A DNA stretch of 12,135 nucleotides from Rubritepida sp. (GTDB lineage Bacteria; Pseudomonadota; Alphaproteobacteria; Acetobacterales; Acetobacteraceae), in the NCBI GenBank assembly GCA_014376425.1, contig JACMRO010000153.1, forward strand, positions 1 to 12,135, given 5' to 3'. The position numbers and the translations under genes were made by a program. Positions 1 to 8,641 of the stretch are shown piece by piece. The notes beneath the pieces were generated by a model. That model saw only the letters and a program-made list of their open reading frames with translations. It was not told the origin of the DNA and did not search any database. The stretch's first letter is position 1. Each line of letters opens with the position of its first letter.

Positions 1-2468
1 CGGCGGCTGGGGCGGGGGCTGCGGCTTCTCTCCGGCGCTGCGGGACGTTGCCAGGCGACCATCATGGGACGGGTCGGGCCCTGCTCACCTTCATTCAACG
101 CTTCAGCCTCGATCACCCGGAACCCCAGGCCCGCAAGCACCGGTGCTATCAGGTCACCCTTGATGGCGAAGCGCCCGAGTATTTCGGGTGGCAGTGGCGA
201 CGGGGCGCGACGCGTAAGATAGCTGAGTTCGCCCGCAATACGCTCCGCCACATCCAGCCTGAGGTACAGTGGGCCAGCCAGAACCCAGCCGATGCTCTCA
301 GCGAAGCCGGGCAACCACGACAGCGCCATGACGCCATCGCTCGGCAGCGAAACCAGCCCCGCGGCGGGCAGGTTCGGTGTCGGGATGTTCCGCGACAGTG
401 CCCAGAGTTGCGATCGCACGGCCATGGCGCGCGGCTTCAGCGCCTCGGGCACATAGAGCGCAAAGCGCCCCGCGCGGGCGCCGATGGTCTTGAGCTTGGC
501 CTGCACATCCTGCGGAAAATGCGCCTTGGAGTTACCCGGGCGCAAACCCAGCGATTCCCGCAGCATGAAGGCAGGTCCGCGAAGGGTGTTGTCGCTCTCC
601 GCCTTGGCCTCGACGGCGGCGATGGACGACAGGTCCTTGGCCAGCGTGCCGTCGATGAAGTTGGACAGCCGCAGCCGAACTCGTTCGCGCTGTGCCCCAT
701 CCAGGAATTCGCTCGGCAGCACTTCGACGACGGGCTTACCCGCCTCAGCGCCGGCGCGCAGCCGCGCGATATCGGCCCCGTCCCAGGTGATGCGGTGGTC
801 GGCGGTCAGCGCGAAGGCCTCCGCCTTGCCGATCTCGAGCGCCGCGACCCGGCGCGGCATTTCTTCGCGCAGGGCCCGGCGCGCGGCGCGGAGCACAAGC
901 TTACGGGTTTCCTCATCCTCCGCCGTTGCGTCGGGGTGAAAGATGAAACCATCGACGCGACCGACATTGTGGCCTTCGACAATCACATCGCCCTGCCTTG
1001 TGACGGCGCTCAGCAGATCTTCCTCGTTGGCCGGATCCAGGCGGCGGATAAGCTGCGCGGCGCGACGGTCCACGAAGCGCTGGGTGAGGCGTTCATGCAG
1101 GGCGTCGCTCACTGCATCCTCGGCCGCGCGGGCCTGAGCCTGCATTCCGGCGGCGTCCTTTACCCAGTCGGCCCGGGCGGCAATGTAGCTCCAAGTGCGG
1201 ATGCCGGACAGGCGGGCCATCAGCGTGTCGAGGTCGCCTTCGGTGCTGGCGGTCGCCGCGAGCTGTGCCGCGATCCAGTCCTCGGGCAGTGCGCCATCCT
1301 CCGCCATGTGGCGGAAGATGCGGCTGCAGAGGCGCGTGTGGCTGTCGTCCGCAAGCTTGCGGAAGTCCGGCACCTGGCAGGCTTCCCACAGCGCGCCGAT
1401 ACGTGCCCGGCCTGTGGCCAGGCGACGGATGTCAGGCTCCCGCGCCAGCATGTTCAGCGTGACGTGGTCGGTAGCATCATGCCCCTTCGCCAGCCCCTGT
1501 GTCGGGGGCGCGGTGCCCAGACTGTCCAGCAGGGCATCGATGCTGGTGAAGTCCAGGTTCGAGTTACGCCACGCCAGCGCCTGCAGCGGCTCGAACTGGT
1601 GGCCCTCGATCTTCTGCACCATGTCTTCGGAGAGCGGCACGCAGTCGCCCGTTGTACCGAAAGTGCCGTCCCGCATGCCACGACCGGCACGGCCGGCGAT
1701 CTGCGCAGCCTCCTGCGGTGTCAGGGCACGCGGCGCGTGGCCGTCGAACTTGTTGAGGCTGGCGAAGGCGACATGGTCCACATCCATGTTCAGCCCCATC
1801 CCCACCGCATCCGTGGCCACCAGGAAATCCACTTCACGGTTCTGGTAAAGTGCGACCTGGGCGTTGCGGGTCCGCGGGCTCAGCCGGCCCATCACGATTG
1901 CGCAACCGCCGCGCTTCCGACGAATGGCCTCGGCGATGGCGTAAACCTCGCCAGCCGAGAATGCGACCACCGCGCTGCGCGCCGGTAGCCGGCCGAGCTT
2001 GAGGAAGCCCGAATGCGTCAGCTGCGACAGCCGCGGGCGGCTGTCGACCTCCACCTGCGGCACGAGGCGTTGCAGCAGCGGCCGGATCGTCTCGGCCCCC
2101 ATGAACATGGTCTCCACCATACCGCGGGCATTCAGCAGCCGGTCGGTGAAGATGTGGCCGCGATCGGGGTCGGCGCATAACTGGATCTCGTCGACGGCGA
2201 GGAATTCCACCCGGCGATCCAGTGGCATCGCTTCCACCGTGCAAGCAAACCACTTGGCGTCGGGCGGGACGATTTTCTCCTCGCCGGTGATCAGCGCGAC
2301 ATGCCGCTCACCTTTGATTTTGACCATGCGGTCGTAATTCTCACGCGCCAGCAGCCGCAGCGGGAAGCCGATGATGCCGCTCGAATGTGCCAGCATCCGC
2401 TCCATGGCGAGGTGCGTCTTGCCGGTGTTGGTCGGCCCGAGAATGGCGCGGACCCGTGCTGTGAACAT
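1..2468 (-). CDS. Suv3/MgpS-like superfamily 2 RNA helicase (3' end outside window)
   Basis: The gene is read on the minus strand from ATG at 2468 and stays open to the window edge, giving 822 codons without a stop, so the C-terminus is missing. Visible motifs are Walker A GPTNTGKT (residues 11-18), a DEIQ Walker B box (93-96), motif V ATDAVGMGLNM (about 218-228) and motif VI QIAGRAGR (256-263). DEIQ with QIAGRAGR is typical of the Suv3 family, the mitochondrial degradosome helicase, and its alphaproteobacterial relatives. The long region after about residue 270 matches the family's extra C-terminal helicase domains, and the last visible residues are Arg/Pro/Ser-rich, suggesting a disordered tail. 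The likely role is ATP-dependent RNA unwinding in the cytoplasm; the bacterial substrate is unknown. No good Shine-Dalgarno precedes the ATG. The frame is open upstream, but no in-frame ATG or GTG was found there, and motif I sits at the usual distance from this start. Confidence 0.88.
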   Translation of the reverse strand, partial: MFTARVRAILGPTNTGKTHLAMERMLAHSSGIIGFPLRLLARENYDRMVKIKGERHVALITGEEKIVPPDAKWFACTVEAMPLDRRVEFLAVDEIQLCADPDRGHIFTDRLLNARGMVETMFMGAETIRPLLQRLVPQVEVDSRPRLSQLTHSGFLKLGRLPARSAVVAFSAGEVYAIAEAIRRKRGGCAIVMGRLSPRTRNAQVALYQNREVDFLVATDAVGMGLNMDVDHVAFASLNKFDGHAPRALTPQEAAQIAGRAGRGMRDGTFGTTGDCVPLSEDMVQKIEGHQFEPLQALAWRNSNLDFTSIDALLDSLGTAPPTQGLAKGHDATDHVTLNMLAREPDIRRLATGRARIGALWEACQVPDFRKLADDSHTRLCSRIFRHMAEDGALPEDWIAAQLAATASTEGDLDTLMARLSGIRTWSYIAARADWVKDAAGMQAQARAAEDAVSDALHERLTQRFVDRRAAQLIRRLDPANEEDLLSAVTRQGDVIVEGHNVGRVDGFIFHPDATAEDEETRKLVLRAARRALREEMPRRVAALEIGKAEAFALTADHRITWDGADIARLRAGAEAGKPVVEVLPSEFLDGAQRERVRLRLSNFIDGTLAKDLSSIAAVEAKAESDNTLRGPAFMLRESLGLRPGNSKAHFPQDVQAKLKTIGARAGRFALYVPEALKPRAMAVRSQLWALSRNIPTPNLPAAGLVSLPSDGVMALSWLPGFAESIGWVLAGPLYLRLDVAERIAGELSYLTRRAPSPLPPEILGRFAIKGDLIAPVLAGLGFRVIEAEALNEGEQGPTRPMMVAWQRPAAPERSRSPRPSR

Positions 2469-2554
2469 GCCGAAAACCGTTGCGTTGAATGCGCCCGTGA
2501 TGGGACCAAACCGCGCGGATTGCAACGGGCGGTGCCAGCGCGCATAGGGCGGAC
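2469..2554. promoter_or_regulatory. Divergent spacer between helicase and transporter genes
   Basis: These 86 bases separate two divergent start codons and must carry both promoters if the genes have their own. No convincing -35/-10 pair was found. A perfect 7-bp inverted repeat, CCGTTGC at 2477-2483 and GCAACGG at 2522-2528, is present with 38 bases between its arms. In a spacer this size that could easily be chance. Confidence 0.3.
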
Positions 2555-3682
2555 GTGCTGCCTGCCACCCGCTTCTCCTGGCTCTTCGCAACGCAATTCT
2601 TTGCGTTAGGAGCCACCATGCCGTTCCTGCCCGTGGCGCTCGCGAATGGTGGCCTGACATCGGAGTGGGTGGGCATTGTTCTGGCTTTCGGTGCAGCCGT
2701 GCGTCTCGCGGCCGGGCTGGCCTCCGCTCGGATCGCGGAGTTGATCGGCGCGCGGACGGTGCTGGTCATCGGCAGCATCGTCGCCGGGCTCACCTTGCCC
2801 GGGCTTGCTCTGGTCGAGGGTGTGGTGCTGCTCCTGGCCATACAGCTCGTGCACGGCATCGCCGTGGCGCCCATCGTGCCCCTGTCGGATGCGGCGGCGC
2901 TGGCCGAAATCCGGCGGCGCCCATTCGACTATGGCCGGGTGCGGGCATGGGGCTCCCTCGCCTTCATCCTGGCGGCGGTGCTGGCTGGCCAGGCGATGGC
3001 ATGGGGTGGCCCGCTCGCTGCCTTGGGCCTGGCTGGTGCCGCATTGATGGCCACGGGTGTCATCGCCCGTGGCATCACCTTTCCCCCCGCCGCGCAGACG
3101 GCGCGGCGCCCATCCCTGTGGGCATCACTGCAGGTTCCGGGCTTTCCGCGTCTGCTGCTGTGTTCCGCTCTGACCCAGAGCAGCCACGCCGTCTACTACG
3201 GCTTTTCGACCCTGCATTGGCGCGATGCAGGCCTGTCGCCCAGCCTGATCGGCACGCTTTGGGCATGGAGTGTCGTGGCCGAAGTGCTGCTGTTCTACTT
3301 CGGCCGCAACGCGGCGGACAGGCTCGGCGCGCGCGGTCTGGCCATGCTTGCCGCCGCAGCGGGCATCCTGCGCTGGTCGATCATGGGCTGGACGATCGAT
3401 GTACCCACCCTGTTCGTGGTGCAGACCCTGCACGCGGCCACCTTCGGCGCGATGCACCTGGCAGCCATCCGCAGCATGGCCAACATGCCCGCGGCCCTGG
3501 GTCCACACGCGCAGAGCGTGCATTCCGCCCTGGGCGTGGGTCTCGCCTCCGGCCTGATGATGCTGCTTGCGGGCCCGCTCTACGCCGCATTGAATGGGAA
3601 GGCATTTCTCATCATGGCCGGCCTTTGCATCCTTGGCCTGGTCGCGGCGGCCGGACTCAAGGCCGGCCCGCCCGCGCGTTGA
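2555..3682 (+). CDS. MFS transporter, HcaT-like (MFS_1_like type)
   Basis: This 375-residue protein is almost wholly hydrophobic, with alternating membrane segments fitting about 12 helices of an inner-membrane major facilitator. The N-terminal ATQFFALGATMPFLPV stretch and the motif DYGRVRAWGSLAFI (about residues 127-140) resemble the 3-phenylpropionate transporter HcaT and its MFS_1_like relatives. E. coli HcaT is about the same length. The family moves small organic solutes, probably with protons; the real substrate here cannot be read from sequence and the HcaT name should not be taken as phenylpropionate specificity. The start is GTG at 2555, preceded by AGGGCGGA at 2546-2553. An internal ATG at 2618 would remove part of the first helix and is less likely. 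The gene stands alone, divergent from the helicase and convergent with ppdK, so context gives no substrate clue. Confidence 0.85.
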   Translation: MLPATRFSWLFATQFFALGATMPFLPVALANGGLTSEWVGIVLAFGAAVRLAAGLASARIAELIGARTVLVIGSIVAGLTLPGLALVEGVVLLLAIQLVHGIAVAPIVPLSDAAALAEIRRRPFDYGRVRAWGSLAFILAAVLAGQAMAWGGPLAALGLAGAALMATGVIARGITFPPAAQTARRPSLWASLQVPGFPRLLLCSALTQSSHAVYYGFSTLHWRDAGLSPSLIGTLWAWSVVAEVLLFYFGRNAADRLGARGLAMLAAAAGILRWSIMGWTIDVPTLFVVQTLHAATFGAMHLAAIRSMANMPAALGPHAQSVHSALGVGLASGLMMLLAGPLYAALNGKAFLIMAGLCILGLVAAAGLKAGPPAR

Positions 3683-3683
3683 C

Positions 3684-6353
3684 TCAGGCCGTGCGGTCGC
3701 CGCTGCTGTTCAGGGCCGCCTGCGCCGCGGCCAGGCGCGCCACCGGCACCCGGTAGGGCGAGCAGCTGACGTAATCCAGTCCGACCGACTCGCAGAAGGC
3801 AATGGACGCCGGGTCCCCGCCATGTTCGCCGCAGATGCCCAGTTTCAGGTCGCTTTTCACTGACCGGCCCTTCTCGCAGCCGATGCGGACGAGGGCGCCG
3901 ACGCCATCGACATCGATGGAGACGAACGGGTCCTTTGGCAGGATGCCCTGTTCGACATAATCGGGCAGGAACTTGCCCACATCGTCGCGCGAGAAGCCGA
4001 AGGTGGTCTGGGTCAGGTCGTTGGTGCCGAAGCTGAAGAAATCGGCGGCGCCGGCGATGCTGTCGGCCGTCAGTGCGGCGCGCGGCAGCTCGATCATCGT
4101 GCCGACAAGATATTCGAGCGACGCGCCGGTTTCGGCGAACACCTCTGCCGCCACCGCATCGACCTGGGCCCGGGTGATGTCGAGCTCACGCCGCGTGGCA
4201 ACCAGCGGGATCATGATCTCCGGCACCGGCGCTTGGCCTTTCTCTTTGGCCACGATGGCCGCCGCCTCGAAGATCGCACGAGCCTGCATCTGGTAGATCT
4301 CAGGATAGGAGATACCCAGGCGGCAGCCGCGGTGCCCCAGCATGGGGTTTGCCTCAGAAAGCTCCTCGAGCCGCCGATGCATGGTCGCGGGCTCCATTCC
4401 AAGCGACGCCGCGACTTCCGCGATCTCAGCGTCGCTATGCGGCAGAAACTCGTGCAGCGGCGGGTCGAGCAACCGAATCGTCACCGGCAGCCCGGCCATA
4501 ATGCGGAACAACTCGGCAAAATCATCGCGCTGAAACGGCAGGAGCCGGGCCAGGGCGTCGCGCCGTCCAGCCTCTGTCTCGGCCATGATCATTTGACGGA
4601 CCGCATTGATCCGGGTTGGGTCGAAGAACATGTGCTCGGTCCGGCATAGGCCGATGCCTTCGGCGCCGAACTTCCGCGCCGTGTCAGCGTCCAACGGCGT
4701 CTCGGCATTGGCCCGGACCTTCATCCGGCGGACCCGGTCAGCCCATTCCATCAGCTTGGCGAAATCGCCGGAGAGCTGGGGTTCGATCATCGCCACCGTG
4801 CCGATGAAGATTTCGCCCGTGGCGCCATCCAGGGTGATGGTCTCGCCAGCGCGAATGATGTGGCCGCCGGCAGACAGTGCCTGCGCGGCGTAATCCACCA
4901 TGATGCCGCCTGCGCCGGCGACGCAAGGCCGGCCCATGCCGCGGGCGACCACCGCGGCATGCGACGTCATGCCGCCGCGGGTCGTCAGGATGCCCTTGGC
5001 GGCGTGCATCCCGTGAATGTCCTCGGGGCTGGTTTCGATGCGGACGAGGATCACGCTCTCGCCTTTGCCGCCGCGGATTTCCGCCTCGTCGGGCGAAAAC
5101 ACGACCACACCGCAGGCAGCGCCCGGGCTGGCAGGCAGGCCGCGGCCGAGCAGACGGCGCGTCGCCTTGGGGTCGAGCGTCGGGTGCAGCAGCTGGTCGA
5201 GGCTGGAAGGATTGACACGCTTCACCGCCTCGATCTGGCTGATCAGCCCTTCATCGGCCATATCCACGGCGATCTTGAGGCTGGCGGCCGCGGTGCGCTT
5301 TCCGCTGCGGGTCTGCAGCATGTAAAGCCTGTTCTGCTGAACGGTAAATTCGATGTCCTGCATATCGGTGTAGTGCCGCTCAAGCGTTTCGCGGACCCGT
5401 ACCAGCTCGGCATAGGCGGCCGGCATGGTGTGCTCCATGGGCTGCTCGCCCGGCTTGGATTTTGCCGCCGCCATGGGCTGCGGCGTACGAATGCCGGCGA
5501 CGACATCCTCGCCCTGCGCGTTGATCAGATACTCGCCGTAGAAGATGTTCTCGCCGGTGCTCGGGTCGCGGGTGAAGCAGACGCCGGTCGCGCAATCATG
5601 GCCCATATTGCCGAATACCATGGCCTGGACGTTCACCGCCGTGCCCCAGTCGGCGGGGATATCGTGCAGGCGCCGATAGGTGTTCGCACGCGCATTCATC
5701 CAGCTGCCGAACACGGCGCCGATGGCGCGCCAAAGCTGTTCGTGCGGGTCCTGTGGGAACGGGTGGCCGGTTACCTCGCCAACCATCGCCTTGTAGCCCT
5801 GGACCACGCCCTTCCAGTCATCGGCCGTCAACTCGGTGTCTTCGGCCACGCCGCGATCCAGCTTGGCCGACTCAATGATCTCCTCGAAGCGGTGATGGTC
5901 CACATCCAGCACCACCGAGCCGAACATCTGGATAAAGCGACGGAAGCTGTCCCAGGCAAAGCGCGAGTCCCCGCTGGCTGCTGCCAGCCCTTCGACCGTG
6001 ATGTCGTTAAGGCCAAGATTGAGCACGGTGTCCATCATGCCCGGCATCGAGACCCGTGCACCGGACCGGACGGAAACCAGCAGTGGCTTGTGCGGATCGC
6101 CAAAGGTCAGGCCGACCGCCTCCTCGACCCGGCCAAGTGCTGCCTCAACCTGCGCTCTCAAATCGGCGGGGTAGTTCTCATTATCCTTGTAGTAGGCAGT
6201 GCAGACCTCTGTCGTAATGGTGAAGCCAGGCGGCACCGGCAGGCCAATGCTGGCCATCTCAGCCAGGTTGGCACCCTTCCCGCCGAGAAGGTTGCGCATG
6301 CCGGCGCTACCTTCATTGTGGCCGGCGCCGAAGCTGTACACCCATTGCGTCAT
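3684..6353 (-). CDS. ppdK: pyruvate, phosphate dikinase
   Basis: This cytoplasmic enzyme interconverts pyruvate, ATP and phosphate with phosphoenolpyruvate, AMP and diphosphate, and can support gluconeogenesis or a PPi-linked glycolytic step. The 889-residue length is normal for bacterial PPDK. Visible domains are an N-terminal ATP-grasp region with LLGGKGANLAEM (about 22-33) and GNMGHDCATG (248-257), a swivelling phosphohistidine domain with GGMTSHAA (460-467, catalytic His465), and a C-terminal PEP/pyruvate TIM barrel ending in GICGEHGGDP (catalytic Cys841). Thr463, two residues before the histidine, is at the site phosphorylated by PPDK regulatory proteins in other organisms; no regulator gene lies in this window. 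An AAGGA Shine-Dalgarno at 6362-6366 touches the glyS stop codon, 8 bases before the ATG, so translation is probably coupled to glyS. The 3' end is one base from the convergent transporter gene. No key residue is missing. Confidence 0.97.
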   Translation of the reverse strand: MTQWVYSFGAGHNEGSAGMRNLLGGKGANLAEMASIGLPVPPGFTITTEVCTAYYKDNENYPADLRAQVEAALGRVEEAVGLTFGDPHKPLLVSVRSGARVSMPGMMDTVLNLGLNDITVEGLAAASGDSRFAWDSFRRFIQMFGSVVLDVDHHRFEEIIESAKLDRGVAEDTELTADDWKGVVQGYKAMVGEVTGHPFPQDPHEQLWRAIGAVFGSWMNARANTYRRLHDIPADWGTAVNVQAMVFGNMGHDCATGVCFTRDPSTGENIFYGEYLINAQGEDVVAGIRTPQPMAAAKSKPGEQPMEHTMPAAYAELVRVRETLERHYTDMQDIEFTVQQNRLYMLQTRSGKRTAAASLKIAVDMADEGLISQIEAVKRVNPSSLDQLLHPTLDPKATRRLLGRGLPASPGAACGVVVFSPDEAEIRGGKGESVILVRIETSPEDIHGMHAAKGILTTRGGMTSHAAVVARGMGRPCVAGAGGIMVDYAAQALSAGGHIIRAGETITLDGATGEIFIGTVAMIEPQLSGDFAKLMEWADRVRRMKVRANAETPLDADTARKFGAEGIGLCRTEHMFFDPTRINAVRQMIMAETEAGRRDALARLLPFQRDDFAELFRIMAGLPVTIRLLDPPLHEFLPHSDAEIAEVAASLGMEPATMHRRLEELSEANPMLGHRGCRLGISYPEIYQMQARAIFEAAAIVAKEKGQAPVPEIMIPLVATRRELDITRAQVDAVAAEVFAETGASLEYLVGTMIELPRAALTADSIAGAADFFSFGTNDLTQTTFGFSRDDVGKFLPDYVEQGILPKDPFVSIDVDGVGALVRIGCEKGRSVKSDLKLGICGEHGGDPASIAFCESVGLDYVSCSPYRVPVARLAAAQAALNSSGDRTA

Positions 6354-6365
6354 GCGGTTGGTCCT

Positions 6366-8495
6366 TCAGGCATCGATTTTCGAAAGGTCTGCCATGGTTT
6401 CCATGGCTGATTTGAGGCGGGAGAGTAAGCGGAGGCGGTTCCCCCGAGTTGCAGGGTCTGCATCATTGACGCGGACCTGATCGAAAAATGCGTCAACCGG
6501 TGCTCGCAAGGTGGCAAGGGCGGCGGTGGCCCCGTCGAAGTCTTCTGCCAGCAGACTGCTGTTCACCATCGGCTCAATCCGGTTCAGGACATCGAGCAAC
6601 GCGGATTCTTCCGCCACGAGACCATCCGGATCGACCGGGCCCTGGTGCGGCCCGTCCTTCTTGTCCTCGATGCGCAGAATGTTCTGCACGCGTTTGTGGG
6701 CTGCCAGCAGGGCCTGGCCGGTTTCAGAGTCCAGAAGCCCGCGCAATGCTTCGGATCGGGCAATGACCCGTCCGATGTCGTCATCGCGACCCATCGCAGC
6801 CGCTACGATGTCGCTGCGCCCCCCCTCGCCACGCAGCTGGACACGGAGCCGTTCCAGGATGAACGCCACCAGGTCGCGCACGACGGGCGACATGCCGGCC
6901 GGTGCCTGCCCGTGCTGCGCCACCGCTGGCGCGGCTTGACGCGTGCTGGCCTCCAATGCCTCCGTCACGCCGGGGATGACGGATTCGAGCACGATCGTCA
7001 CGTGTTCCTGCAACACCTCAGCCAATGAGAGGCGGAGATCGTTTTCCCGAATGAGGCGAATGACGCCAAGCCCGGCCCGCCGGAGCGCGAAAGGATCACC
7101 GCTTCCGGTTGGTCGCTCTCCGACGATAAAAAAGCCCAGCAGTTGATCCAGCTTGTCGGCCAGAGCCACGACGACCGACACTGGATCGAGCGGCAGTGAA
7201 TCGTCAGGGCCAAGCGGCTTGTAGTGTGAGGCAATGGCTTGCGCGATTGCGGGATGCTCGCCACCGGCCCTCGCGTAATAGCCGCCCATAATTCCCTGCA
7301 GCTCGGGAAACTCGCCCACCATGCCGCTGGCAAGGTCGGCCTTGCACAGCAGGGCGGCGCGCCCGGCTTGCTCGATATCCGCACCCACCTTGCTCGCCAG
7401 CGACTGCGCCAGGTGCGCGAGGCGGCGAACCCGCTGGCCCTGCGTGCCCAACTTCGCGTGGAAGGTCACTTTTTCCAGCCGAGGCACCATTTCCTCAAGC
7501 GGAAAGCGCAAATCCTGGTCCCAGAAGAACCGCGCATCCGCAAGGCGGGCGCGCAGCACCCGCTCATTCCCCGCCACCAAGGTCGCGCCGCCATCGCTGG
7601 CCGCGATGTTCGCGACCACGGCAAAGCGGGCCGCGGCGCCGCCTCCCGGGTGGCGCAAGGCAAAGTAACGTTGGTTGACCCGCATCGAGGTGCGCATGAC
7701 TTCCGACGGCAAGTCCATGAAAGAATCGTCGATGCGGCCGAGTAGGGGAACCGGCCATTCGACCAGGCCCGCGACTTCGTTCACCAGGGCCTCGTCTGGA
7801 ACCACCTCCAACCCAGCCGAGGCGGCCAGGTTGGCCACTTCCTCACGGATAATCGAGGCCCGTTCGGGTGCCTCGACAATGACGTTCTGTGACCGCAACC
7901 TCTGCACGTAATCCACATATCCATGAACTTGGACGGCGGCCGGAGCGTGGACACGATGCCCCTCGGTGACATCGCTGCTGACCAGCCCGTGCGCCGCATC
8001 CTCCCCCCGCGCCAGCGAAAAGGGCACGACGACGCCATCCAGCTGGCACAGGATTCGCTTCAGCGGCCTGATCCAGGGGAAGGCGGAAACACCCCAGCGC
8101 ATGCTTTTAGGCCATGGAAAGCTCCACAACATTGCTGGTAGCGCTTGTGCCACTAAAGCGCTTGCCTCCACGCTGCTTCCGGGCCGGGCGAGCACCCAAA
8201 AATCGCCCTCCTGCACAAGCTCATCGGCCGTACAACCGTGCTTCTTCAGGAAGCCCTGCAGAGCGGCCGCGGGTGCCGAGATGCGTGGGCCGCGTTCCTC
8301 CCTGGCCGCCACTTCCGCCTGTGCGGCAACTTCCGCAACCAGGCCGATACGCCGCGGGCCTGCAAATCCGCGCGGGTGCCCGGCCGCGATGGCATGCAGG
8401 GCGGCGCCGACCATCCTGCAGAGATCGTCCGCAGCTCGCCCCTGCATGCGGGCCGGGATTTCTTCCGTCAGCAGTTCCAGCAGTAATTCCGGCAC
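6366..8495 (-). CDS. glyS: glycine--tRNA ligase beta subunit
   Basis: This is the beta subunit of the bacterial alpha2beta2 glycyl-tRNA synthetase, which binds tRNA(Gly) while the alpha subunit holds the aminoacylation site. Its 709 residues compare with about 689 in E. coli. The N-terminus (PELLLELLTEEIPARM) is the family hallmark. The HD-like central domain shows KADLASGMVGEFPELQG and GGYYA, followed by GDPFALRRAGLGVIRLI; the C-terminal DALR-type anticodon-binding domain includes AHKRVQNILR and VDAFFDQVRVND. The start is GTG at 8495, chosen because it places the conserved N-terminus correctly. It overlaps by one base the TAG of a possible small ORF, and its own Shine-Dalgarno is weak, so translation may depend on upstream ribosomes. 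It ends 12 bases before ppdK. There is no frameshift or missing block. Confidence 0.97.
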   Translation of the reverse strand: MPELLLELLTEEIPARMQGRAADDLCRMVGAALHAIAAGHPRGFAGPRRIGLVAEVAAQAEVAAREERGPRISAPAAALQGFLKKHGCTADELVQEGDFWVLARPGSSVEASALVAQALPAMLWSFPWPKSMRWGVSAFPWIRPLKRILCQLDGVVVPFSLARGEDAAHGLVSSDVTEGHRVHAPAAVQVHGYVDYVQRLRSQNVIVEAPERASIIREEVANLAASAGLEVVPDEALVNEVAGLVEWPVPLLGRIDDSFMDLPSEVMRTSMRVNQRYFALRHPGGGAAARFAVVANIAASDGGATLVAGNERVLRARLADARFFWDQDLRFPLEEMVPRLEKVTFHAKLGTQGQRVRRLAHLAQSLASKVGADIEQAGRAALLCKADLASGMVGEFPELQGIMGGYYARAGGEHPAIAQAIASHYKPLGPDDSLPLDPVSVVVALADKLDQLLGFFIVGERPTGSGDPFALRRAGLGVIRLIRENDLRLSLAEVLQEHVTIVLESVIPGVTEALEASTRQAAPAVAQHGQAPAGMSPVVRDLVAFILERLRVQLRGEGGRSDIVAAAMGRDDDIGRVIARSEALRGLLDSETGQALLAAHKRVQNILRIEDKKDGPHQGPVDPDGLVAEESALLDVLNRIEPMVNSSLLAEDFDGATAALATLRAPVDAFFDQVRVNDADPATRGNRLRLLSRLKSAMETMADLSKIDA

Positions 8496-8626
8496 TAGAC
8501 CACTTTCTTGATGAGATGGGGGGCCGGGCTGCCATCAGTGTCCGACCACGGCCTGAGCGAACGATCGCTGTGAGAATTCAGGTGCTCAGACGTAAGCCTC
8601 GTCACTGGTCCGGTCGCCGGCTTCAT
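8495..8626 (-). CDS. possible 43-residue small protein between glyQ and glyS
   Basis: An ATG at 8626 opens one base after the glyQ stop and runs 43 codons to a TAG whose last base is the G of the glyS GTG start. The small ORF therefore fills the 132-base gap exactly. The predicted product begins MKPATGPVTRL and ends APHLIKKVV. It is hydrophilic, with several His, Ser and Arg residues and no hydrophobic segment or recognised domain. By hand count 30 of 42 sense codons after the ATG end in G or C, a modest coding signal. A purine-rich AGGCGG lies just before the start, inside a small hairpin. No function is proposed. It may be a real small protein, a translated coupling leader that carries ribosomes into glyS, or a chance open frame; the same frame is also open upstream within glyQ. 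Confidence 0.42.
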   Translation of the reverse strand: MKPATGPVTRLTSEHLNSHSDRSLRPWSDTDGSPAPHLIKKVV

Positions 8627-8641
8627 ATCAGGCCGCCTGAT
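8627..8641 (-). promoter_or_regulatory. small perfect inverted repeat at the glyQ stop codon
   Basis: On the minus strand ATCAGG, CGG, CCTGAT forms a perfect 6-bp stem with a 3-base loop. It contains the glyQ stop codon and the only Shine-Dalgarno-like bases before the possible small ORF at 8626. No U-run follows, so it is not a classical terminator. It could modulate initiation of the small ORF or be incidental. Confidence 0.35.

Noticed and set aside
48..1988. 646-codon plus-strand open frame
   Set aside because: It lies antisense to the helicase, whose motifs are clear. GC-rich coding DNA often leaves the opposite strand open, and the translation is Arg/Gln/His-rich with no domain.
2477..2528. 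7-bp inverted repeat in the helicase/transporter spacer as an operator
   Set aside because: The arms are 38 bases apart, and a 7-bp match is not rare in a spacer of this size. It is recorded only as a spacer detail.
2665..3756. 363-codon plus-strand open frame overlapping the transporter gene
   Set aside because: It is a frame-shifted reading of the transporter, low in membrane segments and rich in Arg, Gly and His. The transporter frame is the coherent one.
4860..6410. 516-codon plus-strand open frame
   Set aside because: It is antisense to conserved ppdK and glyS sequence and shows no recognisable domain.
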